Source: Mycobacterium sp. E740 | GTDB lineage: Bacteria > Actinomycetota > Actinomycetes > Mycobacteriales > Mycobacteriaceae | Direction: 5' to 3' | Assembly: GCF_001672895.1 (NCBI RefSeq) | Contig: NZ_LZKP01000146.1 | Span: forward strand, 1 to 39,541 | Length of the DNA: 39,541 nucleotides | Shown here: positions 33,602 through 39,541 of the stretch, piece after piece | Layout of the letters: each line of letters begins with the position of its first letter | How positions within the stretch are numbered: the first letter of the stretch is position 1 | Translations under genes and position numbers: made by a program | The notes under the pieces: generated by a model | Database searches by the model: none | What the model saw: only the letters and a program-made list of their open reading frames with translations | Told to the model about the DNA's origin: nothing

Positions 33602-34838
33602 CCCTGGTCAGGCCCCCTTTCGAGGGGGCCTGACTCATCTCACCTGAAGTCCGGTACGCAGGCAGTACGCAGTACATCGCGCCAGCCCTATCGAACGCGG
33701 CGGCGACCGCATCGAGGTCGTCAGGGAACAGGTGGCCGTAGCGGTCCAGCGTCAGCACGGCCGACTTGTGACCGAGCAGCTTCTGCACCACCTTGACATT
33801 TGCTCCCGAGCTGATCGCCAAGGACGCGCACGTATGCCGCAGATCGTGCAGTCGCACGCCAGAGCAGCCGTCAACAGCCGCCGCGGCCTTCTGGAAGGTG
33901 TAGCGGGCTTGTCCGAGAGTCAGGTAGCCGCCGCCGCGGGCCGACTCGAACACAAGGTCCGTGTCGGTGCGGTCGGCAATCTCGGTCTTGAGCCAGCCTG
34001 CGACGAACTCAGGCACGGGCACCGTGCGCGATGTGTGGTTCTTTGTCGGTCCCTCGACCAACCCCATCTTGCGGACGTAGGTCACTGACCGCCGTACCTG
34101 AATCCGGCGCGCGACCACGTCCACATCGCCCACTTTGAGCGCCGTGGCCTCGCCGAATCGAAGGCCGCAGTAGCCGAGGACCAGGACCAGCGTCCGTAGT
34201 CGGCCGGATGCCACCGCGACCCTGTGAAGCTGCTCATGGGTCAGGTATCTGTGTTCGACCTCGGGCAGCCGCGGCAGCTCGACGCCATCGGCCGGATTGG
34301 TCGGCAGGTGCTTGGCCTTGACCGCGAACTTCAGCACTGCGCCGACGAGCTGGTGGGCCTGTCGCACCCGAGAGGCGCTGAGTCCCTTGCCTTCGAAACG
34401 GACCGACCCGCCGACCGACAGGTTGGTGACCCACACCTGAAGGTCATCGAACCGGACATCGCGCAGCGCCACGTCCTTCCATCGTGGCATCACCACCGTG
34501 TCGAGCAGCGATCGATACCCTGCGACCGTCTTGGCCGAACGGGTGGCCTTGGTAGCAACCCACCGTTCGGCGATCGTCCCGAACGTCACCACCGATAGCG
34601 CCGGATCGGTCCACGTACCGGTCAATTGGTCGCTGACCTGCTTGTCGAGCCAACGTTGCGCGTCGACCTTTCGGCCGAACGCCTTGGAGTGCTCACGGCC
34701 GTCATCATCGACATACCTTGCCCGCCAACGTGACCCGATTCCGTGGCGGGCACTCGGCACGGTCTGCGTGTGGCCCTCAGCGTCGCGAACCGTCTTAGTC
34801 CATAGATCCTCGACACCGGCCCTACGGTTGCGCCTCAT
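33573..34838 (-). CDS. Tyrosine-family integrase
   Basis: A 421-residue site-specific recombinase. The N-terminal arm-binding and core-binding domains occupy about residues 30-185. The catalytic domain has Arg227 (GYCGLRFGEA), Lys266, His331-x-x-Arg334 (LHDLRHT), His357 (LLGHKSA) and nucleophile Tyr367 (TLDRYGHL). The tail VAGTGFEPV is encoded by the antisense of the tRNA-Tyr T-arm and is the common signature of integrases reading into a tRNA. The start overlaps the XRE gene stop by four bases (ATGA), so repressor and integrase are cotranslated. Confidence 0.95.
   Translation of the reverse strand: MRRNRRAGVEDLWTKTVRDAEGHTQTVPSARHGIGSRWRARYVDDDGREHSKAFGRKVDAQRWLDKQVSDQLTGTWTDPALSVVTFGTIAERWVATKATRSAKTVAGYRSLLDTVVMPRWKDVALRDVRFDDLQVWVTNLSVGGSVRFEGKGLSASRVRQAHQLVGAVLKFAVKAKHLPTNPADGVELPRLPEVEHRYLTHEQLHRVAVASGRLRTLVLVLGYCGLRFGEATALKVGDVDVVARRIQVRRSVTYVRKMGLVEGPTKNHTSRTVPVPEFVAGWLKTEIADRTDTDLVFESARGGGYLTLGQARYTFQKAAAAVDGCSGVRLHDLRHTCASLAISSGANVKVVQKLLGHKSAVLTLDRYGHLFPDDLDAVAAAFDRAGAMYCVLPAYRTSGEMSQAPSKGGLTRVAGTGFEPV
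33607..33634. terminator. 12-bp hairpin with TTCG loop after tRNA-Tyr
   Basis: GTCAGGCCCCCT (33607-33618) pairs perfectly with AGGGGGCCTGAC (33623-33634) around TTCG. It begins six bases after the tRNA. It lacks a T-run, as many mycobacterial terminators do. On the other strand it encodes part of the integrase C-terminus (APSKGGLT), so it lies inside that gene. Confidence 0.75.
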
Positions 34839-35362
34839 CGTGTCCGCCTCTCTGACCGTTTCCTCGGCTGCGGTGGCTGCGTGATCGCCTCTGCTATTTC
34901 GTCGATCGTGGGCTGGCCGGTAACCACCATGAGTGCATCGACGGCTGTCCTGAGAGCCGCCAAGGCGCGGCCGGCGGCGGCTGTGACAGCTTCGCGGTTG
35001 TCGAACTCAAGCCCCTCGAGTTCTGCGAACACGTTGATCAGCGTCGTACTGATCGCGCTGACGCCTGCCGTTGCCTGAAGCGCGGCATCCCGCACTGCAT
35101 ACAGGCGGTCCTGCTCGAAGCTGCTAGAGCGGCCCAGCAGAGCGTCGACCGACACTTCGAAGATGTCCGCGAGCGCGGTCGCCTCGTCGATCCTCACTGC
35201 GCGTTCGCCAGCTTCAATCTTGGCGACCGTGGTCGGATAAACGCTCCCTATCCCCTTGTCCTGCAATAATTTGGCTAGTTCAGCCTGCGACCAATCACGC
35301 CGTTCCCGTTCGCGTCTCACGCGCTCCCTGAATCGGGTTTCGACGAGCGACTGTCTACCCAT
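34835..35362 (-). CDS. XRE-family repressor of the element
   Basis: A 175-residue regulator. Residues about 10-75 are a Cro/CI-type helix-turn-helix: RERRDWSQAELAKLL, then YPTTVAKIEAGERAVRI and EVSVDALLG. The C-terminal 95 residues are helical and could dimerise. The ATG at 35362 has TATATT seven bases upstream, predicting a leaderless message. It is divergent from the main operon and translationally coupled to the integrase, so it most likely holds the element silent, including its own integrase. Confidence 0.9.
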   Translation of the reverse strand: MGRQSLVETRFRERVRRERERRDWSQAELAKLLQDKGIGSVYPTTVAKIEAGERAVRIDEATALADIFEVSVDALLGRSSSFEQDRLYAVRDAALQATAGVSAISTTLINVFAELEGLEFDNREAVTAAAGRALAALRTAVDALMVVTGQPTIDEIAEAITQPPQPRKRSERRTR

Positions 35363-35460
35363 GTTCGGGAATATACCCCTTATCGGTTGACTGGCGCAAT
35401 CAACGCAAACAGACTGGCGGCATTCCGAAAATCGGATACCTCACCAGAACAGGGACAACA
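35363..35460. promoter_or_regulatory. Divergent control region of the element
   Basis: The 98-base gap between repressor and Xis-like gene. GGGAATATACCC (35367-35378) is a near-palindrome covering the repressor's -10 element. GACTGGCG is directly repeated at 35389-35396 and 35412-35419, and a TTGACT -35-like box lies at 35387-35392 for the rightward operon. These are candidate repressor or Xis sites. AT content is higher than in the flanking core genome. Confidence 0.5.
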
Positions 35461-35733
35461 ATGGCGAAGATCAAGGGCGACCCAGTCCTGACCGAACTGA
35501 CATGCGAGGCGCAGCGCATCGAACATGCAGATTCCGCCCGAGCCGCTCTGCCCGCTGGCAGTGAGTACCTCGACTCACTGGACCTCGAACGGCTGACCGG
35601 CACGGCCGCCTCCACATGGCGCTACTGGGCGCACATCGGCAGCGGCCCAAAGAGTTTCAAACTCGGTCGCCGCCGGGTTTGGCGCAGATCCGAAGTCCTT
35701 CGCTGGCTCGCCGAGCAGGAGGCAAGCGCATGA
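35461..35733 (+). CDS. AlpA/excisionase-like DNA-binding protein
   Basis: A 90-residue protein. The C-terminal half, LDLERLTGTAASTWRYWAHIGSGP then KLGRRRVWRRSEVLRWLAEQE, is a winged MerR-like helix-turn-helix of the AlpA/Xis type. It lies first in the rightward operon, as Xis does in the phiRv elements, so it may direct excision or activate the element. The ATG at 35461 is preceded by a weak AGGGA. The stop overlaps the next start (ATGA). Confidence 0.85.
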   Translation: MAKIKGDPVLTELTCEAQRIEHADSARAALPAGSEYLDSLDLERLTGTAASTWRYWAHIGSGPKSFKLGRRRVWRRSEVLRWLAEQEASA

Positions 35734-36077
35734 GCAAATACAAGCGAAGAAGCCGCCCGGGGTGGGATCGGGCGGCCTTCGCGAAGAACTACGTCGAAAG
35801 CCCTCACCGTATCTGGAACCGGCGACGAGCAGCGGCGCACCGAATGGTGTCGCTCGACTGCGGGTGCGGACCCGATCCGTGGCTATGCCTCCACACGGAG
35901 CCGCCACTGTCCGACTACGCGCTCGACGGCTGGCGCGACGCCGCTAATCACGTACTCGCCTCGGGCCAAATGCCATTGGTCCCGTTGGAGGTCCGGCGCG
36001 CGCTCTACCGCCGCGGTGGCGATGACCGCAAACTTGCTTGGAAGCTGCATGCCGGTTGCGAAGGGGTGATCGCATGA
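35730..36077 (+). CDS. Element-encoded hypothetical protein
   Basis: A 115-residue protein found in this place in actinobacterial prophages and islands. The N-terminus is basic (SKYKRRSRPG). The middle has a cysteine cluster, LDCGCGPDPWLCLH, which could bind a metal. The C-terminus has LDGWRDAANHVLASGQMPLVPLEVRRALYRRGG (in parts). The start and stop overlap both neighbours by four bases. I cannot name a function; linkage to the helicase suggests replication or its control. Confidence 0.85.
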   Translation: MSKYKRRSRPGWDRAAFAKNYVESPHRIWNRRRAAAHRMVSLDCGCGPDPWLCLHTEPPLSDYALDGWRDAANHVLASGQMPLVPLEVRRALYRRGGDDRKLAWKLHAGCEGVIA

Positions 36078-37870
36078 CCGACGTCAACCCGGCCCGCAGC
36101 GCAAGGCGGCAAGTTGCGCCGCCTTCGGCTCCCCTGGACGTGGCCCGCGAGGTGTACCTGAGGCATCGAGACGCCAACGGCACACGCACCTTAGTGGCAT
36201 GGCGCAACGGATGGATGCGGTGGTGTGGTCCGCATTGGGCTGAGATGGACACCGCGGAATTGCGCAGCGCGCTGTACAAATTCCTCGGAACAGTCGATTA
36301 CCTCAAGCCGATCACGGTCAACAGGCAAGTCGTCGATTGGGAACCCGCACCGTGGAACCCCGACAAGCGCAAGGTCGCCAACGTCCTGGAAGCAATGGGC
36401 GCCGTCGGGCATTTGAACGCCGACCTCGACCCGCCGGCGTGGATCGGTCCGCATGGCGCGACCCAGCACCCGGCGGCGCAGATGATCGGTTGCGCCAACG
36501 GCGTCCTGGACCTCACGACACGCGAAGTACACGCCCATACCCCTGCGCTGTTCAACACGGTGTCCGTGCCATTCGACTACGACCCGGACGCCAAGCCGCC
36601 GGTCGCATGGTTGCAATTCCTAAATTCGTTATGGCCCAACGACGAGCAGTCGGTAGCGCTGCTACAGGAGTACGTCGGTTACGTCCTCTCCGGGCGAACG
36701 GACATGCAGAAGATGCTGCTGCTGATCGGCCCGACCCGCTCGGGCAAGGGCACCATCGCGCGGATGCTCGCCGAACTGGTTGGACGGGGCCACATCGCCG
36801 GTCCCACGCTGGCCAGCATGGGCACGAACTTCGGATTGTCGCCGCTACTGGGCAAGCCGCTGGCGATCGTCTCCGACGCTCGACTCGGCAATAGGCCGGC
36901 AGACGCGGTAGTCGAGCGACTACTCTCCATCACCGGCGAGGACATGCTCACCGTGGACCGCAAGTTTAAGGAACCATGGTCTGGCAAGTTGTCGACGCGC
37001 TTCGTGATCCTGTCCAACGAGCTACCAAAGTTCCGCGACGCGTCCGGCGCCATCGCCAACCGCCTGGTCATCCTGCAAATGACCAAAAGCTTCCTCGGTC
37101 GTGAGGATCGCGCCCTCGACAGGCGACTACGCGGCGAATTGCCGGGGATCCTCGTCTGGGCCTTGCAAGGGCTGGATCGGTTGGTCCGCAGCGGCAGATT
37201 CACGGTGCCGTCATCGTCGGACGACGCCACCAACCTGATGATGGATCTCGCCTCTCCAGTGAGCGCGTTTGTCCGCGAACGTTGTCGGCGCGGCCCGAGC
37301 GAAGATGTGAGTCGCGACGTCCTTTACGACGCATGGAAGGCGTGGGCCGAAGAGAGCGGCCACCGTGCGGGCGCCAAGTCGACCTTCGGCCGAGATATCC
37401 GCGCGGTGGTCCCGGAAGTGAAGGTCACCCAACCCACCATCGGCGCCACCCGCGTCCGAAAGTACGTAGGCATTGGGCTGTTGCCTGTGCACCCTGTGCA
37501 GGGAGACGAATCCAGAGATCAGGACGATGACCATGACAGCGGATCTTCGGAATCATCGTGTGCAGAACTCGCGCAGGCGGAACTGCCGGAACCGGGCTGC
37601 ACAGGATGCAGTTTGCCGTTCGATCAGTCGGAGCCGCAGGCTAACGGCCTGTGCACAGGATGCACAGGCAAAGCAGCATTTAAGGGCGTGCCAGGTCGTC
37701 TGACCAAGCGGAGTCTCGGCCAGACCGACAGCAAGAAACAGGCACTCGCAACGGCCATAACCACATGCGCCGAGCGGTGCAAAGCCTGTGGAATTCGACT
37801 CGAATCCGACGAATCCACCGCGGCCGGTTTGTGCGCCGAGTGCCGTCTCACCGATAGGTACTCTGCATGA
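36074..37870 (+). CDS. D5/P4-type SF3 helicase with two C-terminal zinc ribbons
   Basis: A 598-residue replication protein of the phage/plasmid primase (P4 C-terminal) family. Residues 140-200 are the D5_N-like region (IGCANGVLDL, LLQEYVGYVLSG). Walker A is GPTRSGKGT at 219-227 with Lys225, Walker B ends in Asp268 (LAIVSDAR), the sensor is Asn315 (ILSNELPKF), and an arginine finger is likely at Arg330. Residues 475-598 are an unusual tail with two zinc ribbons: Cys509/512/527/530 and Cys569/572/587/590. No catalytic primase domain is seen. Short repeats in its 3' end may be an origin (37484-37668). Confidence 0.93.
   Translation: MTDVNPARSARRQVAPPSAPLDVAREVYLRHRDANGTRTLVAWRNGWMRWCGPHWAEMDTAELRSALYKFLGTVDYLKPITVNRQVVDWEPAPWNPDKRKVANVLEAMGAVGHLNADLDPPAWIGPHGATQHPAAQMIGCANGVLDLTTREVHAHTPALFNTVSVPFDYDPDAKPPVAWLQFLNSLWPNDEQSVALLQEYVGYVLSGRTDMQKMLLLIGPTRSGKGTIARMLAELVGRGHIAGPTLASMGTNFGLSPLLGKPLAIVSDARLGNRPADAVVERLLSITGEDMLTVDRKFKEPWSGKLSTRFVILSNELPKFRDASGAIANRLVILQMTKSFLGREDRALDRRLRGELPGILVWALQGLDRLVRSGRFTVPSSSDDATNLMMDLASPVSAFVRERCRRGPSEDVSRDVLYDAWKAWAEESGHRAGAKSTFGRDIRAVVPEVKVTQPTIGATRVRKYVGIGLLPVHPVQGDESRDQDDDHDSGSSESSCAELAQAELPEPGCTGCSLPFDQSEPQANGLCTGCTGKAAFKGVPGRLTKRSLGQTDSKKQALATAITTCAERCKACGIRLESDESTAAGLCAECRLTDRYSA
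37484..37668. repeat. Cluster of six TGCACAGG iteron-like repeats
   Basis: TGCACAGG occurs six times in 185 bases: reversed at 37484-37491 and 37493-37500, forward at 37598-37605, reversed at 37648-37655, forward at 37652-37659 and 37661-37668. The two doublets share a 9-base period, and 37648-37659 is a perfect 12-bp palindrome. Only part of the cluster falls on zinc-ribbon codons, so coding does not explain it all. Its place at the 3' end of the helicase gene fits a replication origin. Confidence 0.6.
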
Positions 37871-38037
37871 CCGACTTCACGGCTGAAGACGCGGTTCTCG
37901 ATCTTCCCCGCACTACGTGTTTGTGCGATGTAGGAGGTCCTGGCACCCTCCTAATGATCGTGGTGAAAGCGGATCGCTCCGAAACTTTGACGTTGGCCCG
38001 ATACACCCACGTCGCCGTTGGCGAGGTTCACTTGTGA
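37867..38037 (+). CDS. 56-residue ORF of the element operon
   Basis: The frame begins ATG at 37867, overlapping the helicase stop (ATGA), and ends TGA at 38035-38037, overlapping the next GTG (GTGA). The product begins MTDFTAEDAV, has a Cys-x-Cys (TTCLCDVGG) and ends VGEVHL. The two exact 4-base overlaps are strong evidence that it is translated. It contains a 7-bp hairpin, TAGGAGG to CCTCCTA (37931-37953). The function is unknown. Confidence 0.65.
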   Translation: MTDFTAEDAVLDLPRTTCLCDVGGPGTLLMIVVKADRSETLTLARYTHVAVGEVHL

Positions 38038-38399
38038 ACGGCGGAATGAACTGGACTCCACGCGAAACGTGGCTGGCGTATTACGCGGTCCGGGATCTCC
38101 TCGCCCGCCGCGCACTGGCCAGACAACCTTCAGTCCCTGACGGGCTCGACGCTTTTCACAATCGGCTTGTTGGTTTCCTGCGCGAAACGAAAACTTGTGC
38201 ATCACAGTATAACTCGCGACCATCGACAGATGATGAACTCATCGACACGGCCAGAGCAGCCGCAATTCTTAAGTGTTCGCCGCAATGGGTCCGACGGATC
38301 CGAGACGAACTCGGAGGGCGCGACATCGGCGGTCGATATGTGTTCCCGCGACAGACCGTCATCGACTACGCCAGACGAAAGGCAGGTCAGCACAAATGA
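38034..38399 (+). CDS. HTH protein of the element
   Basis: A 121-residue protein. The N-terminal 60 residues are helical (MNWTPRETWLAYYAVRDLLARRAL in parts). Residues about 68-118 form a MerR/Xis-like helix-turn-helix, IDTARAAAILKCSPQWVRRI then GRYVFPRQTVIDYARRKAG. It could be a second recombination directionality factor, a late activator, or a small-terminase-like DNA-binding protein. The GTG at 38034 overlaps the 56-residue ORF and the stop overlaps the next start. Confidence 0.8.
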   Translation: MNGGMNWTPRETWLAYYAVRDLLARRALARQPSVPDGLDAFHNRLVGFLRETKTCASQYNSRPSTDDELIDTARAAAILKCSPQWVRRIRDELGGRDIGGRYVFPRQTVIDYARRKAGQHK

Positions 38400-38557
38400 A
38401 CCCAATTGAGTACCTACGGCTGGGAGTGGAGCAATACCTCCGCGAGCTGCCTGACGACGAGTTCGACGAACTGAGGGAGCTGGTGCGCCCACCAAGTGGG
38501 CAACTCGCCGAAGAACGATCAAGCGTCGTTCCTGAAATCGCTACTCGGCGGTGGTGA
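38396..38557 (+). CDS. 53-residue acidic protein of the element
   Basis: A short helical, acidic protein: VEQYLRELPDDEFDELRELV, then a polar tail to ATRRW. It starts and ends in 4-base overlaps with its neighbours. Size and acidity would suit an antitoxin, an anti-repressor or a small partner protein; none can be chosen from the sequence. Confidence 0.72.
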   Translation: MNPIEYLRLGVEQYLRELPDDEFDELRELVRPPSGQLAEERSSVVPEIATRRW

Positions 38558-38934
38558 CGATTAGCCCGCGACGGCTGACGCTCGTGGAGCGGGCCGCGAC
38601 GAACATCGACCACGCAGCCATTGAAGCCCAGCGCCGGTACCAAGCTGCGCGCGCAACTGTCGAACGAGTAGCGGCGCTGCGTCACACTGTGTTTCGCAAC
38701 GCCGTGCGCAACCGCGACATTGAAGACCTCAAGAACGAGGCCAACGCGGCCCGACTTCTAATCCGGGCCAGCCAGTCGGCCGATGGCTTCGCGATCCTAG
38801 GGATCCTGCGAGTGGCGATCGACAACCGATGGGGCGACGTCGTACGGGCCGGCATCCACTACTTCGGAGAGCATCCGGTAGCAGGCCGCTTACCCGAACT
38901 CTGGAGCCTAACCGCAGACCGCTCCGAGGTCTAA
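38554..38934 (+). CDS. 126-residue helical protein of the element
   Basis: The N-terminal 70 residues are Ala- and Arg-rich and helical, possibly coiled coil. Residues 80-118 contain AILGILRVAIDNRWGDVVRAG then HYFGEHP and LPELW, a pattern also found in the next protein around its Trp140. The GTG at 38554 is used because it makes the GTGA overlap; a GTG at 38551 is also in frame. The function is unknown; the shared domain suggests the two proteins work together or compete. Confidence 0.75.
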   Translation: MTISPRRLTLVERAATNIDHAAIEAQRRYQAARATVERVAALRHTVFRNAVRNRDIEDLKNEANAARLLIRASQSADGFAILGILRVAIDNRWGDVVRAGIHYFGEHPVAGRLPELWSLTADRSEV

Positions 38935-38957
38935 CCACCCCTGAAAGGAAACGCACA

Positions 38958-39500
38958 ATGTCTCTCGCACAACTCGAATCCCAGATCGAGGATCTACGCG
39001 CGCAGGCCGCAAGCATCCAAAAGCTTTCGGCCCGCACCAGCGACAGCCTCGCTAACGACGCCACCCTTTCCGACGTCGGACGACAGGCCAAGCGCGACGC
39101 CGAGCGTGACCGGACGCGTAACCAGCTCCGCGACCTTCGCAAGAAGGAAACCGAGCTCATCGAGGCCAAGAAGCAGACGCTCGAGAAGCGGCTATTCGGA
39201 TTATCAAGTGTGACCAGCAGCGACCCAGGACAAGTTCTGCTCTATCGAGATTCGCAGGACCGAGCAGCGCGTCTCAACCAAAGCGACGAAGCGGCGCAAG
39301 TCTTCGCAGCAGCCCTACGCTCCGACGACAAGATCCTTGCCGCAGCAGTCCTCGGACGAGCACTCAACGCCGGATGGACCAGCATCATCAACGAGTACGT
39401 CAAGCACAACCCGAGCGCCAGCGAAGACCTGAAGGACCTTGCCAGACTCCGCCGGTACCAGTCGTTTGAAGCCACCATCGCCTACGCCTGGGGCGCATAA
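38958..39500 (+). CDS. Coiled-coil protein of the element
   Basis: A 180-residue protein. Residues 1-80 are a long heptad-rich helix (LAQLESQIEDLRAQA, then RNQLRDLRKKETELIEAKK). Residues 118-165 are a compact helical domain with NAGWTSIINEYVKHNP, resembling residues 80-118 of the preceding protein. The ATG at 38958 has AAAGGAA about eight bases upstream, and this is the only junction in the operon without an overlap, so it may be the start of a new unit. A scaffold or capsid-related role is possible but not shown. Confidence 0.78.
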   Translation: MSLAQLESQIEDLRAQAASIQKLSARTSDSLANDATLSDVGRQAKRDAERDRTRNQLRDLRKKETELIEAKKQTLEKRLFGLSSVTSSDPGQVLLYRDSQDRAARLNQSDEAAQVFAAALRSDDKILAAAVLGRALNAGWTSIINEYVKHNPSASEDLKDLARLRRYQSFEATIAYAWGA

Positions 39501-39541
39501 CCACAGGCGAGGCACCTGGGGCGGGGATGGGGGGTCACCCG

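Noticed and set aside
37931..37953. TAGGAGG hairpin as a ribosome-binding switch for an ATG at 37954
   Set aside because: The spacing from AGGAGG to that ATG is about 16 bases, too long, and the flanking 4-base overlaps favour the 56-residue frame.
33602..39541. attR copy of the tRNA-Tyr 3' end
   Set aside because: No second copy of the tRNA T-arm or acceptor sequence was found, so the right end of the element is outside the window.
1..39541. CRISPR arrays, insertion sequences, rRNA genes
   Set aside because: No regularly spaced repeats, transposase motifs or rRNA sequence were seen on reading either strand.

Overview
The window is high-GC chromosomal DNA from a mycobacterium, most likely an environmental or fast-growing species. 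The gene order follows the M. tuberculosis Rv0542c to Rv0566c neighbourhood: menE, a DUF3349 gene, pitA, glyoxalase, SDR, menB, fadD8, amidohydrolase, menC, bpoC, menD, Rv0556, mgtA, menG, menJ, grcC1, htpX, gpdA1 and yajQ. Assignments come from recognised protein motifs and remembered orthologues; no database search was run.

Bases 1-14170 hold the menaquinone genes menE and menB together with phosphate transport (pitA), a VOC protein, an SDR, three acyl-CoA synthetase-like genes (one is fadD8), a HAD protein, two tandem deazaflavin (F420)-type nitroreductase-family proteins coupled to menB, and an amidohydrolase. The first 351 bases are abnormal. A 77-bp perfect inverted repeat places the 3' end of menE on the opposite strand from the rest of menE, which looks like a fold-back junction at a contig end.

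Bases 14166-33400 continue with TspO, menC, a DUF2236/TetR pair, a GlxA-type regulator and DJ-1/PfpI protein, a further deazaflavin-type reductase, bpoC, menD, an Rv0556-like membrane protein, a thioredoxin-fold lipoprotein, mgtA, menG, an esterase, small secreted and membrane proteins, menJ, grcC1, htpX, another deazaflavin-type protein, gpdA1 and yajQ. MenD, MenC, MenE, MenB, MenG and MenJ cover most of menaquinone biosynthesis, and GrcC1 may supply a prenyl chain. Many starts carry a TAnnnT box 6-7 nt upstream of ATG or GTG, which predicts leaderless mRNAs. Six of the seven convergent gene junctions share one overlapping stop tetranucleotide (CTAA, CTAG or TTAA).

Bases 33519-39541 contain tRNA-Tyr(GTA) and the left end of an integrated element. 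It encodes a tyrosine integrase whose reading frame ends inside the tRNA gene, a translationally coupled XRE repressor, and a divergent operon. That operon runs AlpA/Xis-like protein, small protein, D5/P4-type SF3 helicase with two zinc ribbons, a 56-aa ORF, HTH protein, 53-aa protein and 126-aa protein. Each of its junctions is a 4-nt start/stop overlap. A 180-aa coiled-coil protein follows. The layout resembles the phiRv1/phiRv2 prophage-like elements of M. tuberculosis, which behave like small phage satellites. Six copies of TGCACAGG cluster in the 3' end of the helicase gene and may mark the element's replication origin. The far end of the element lies beyond the window.
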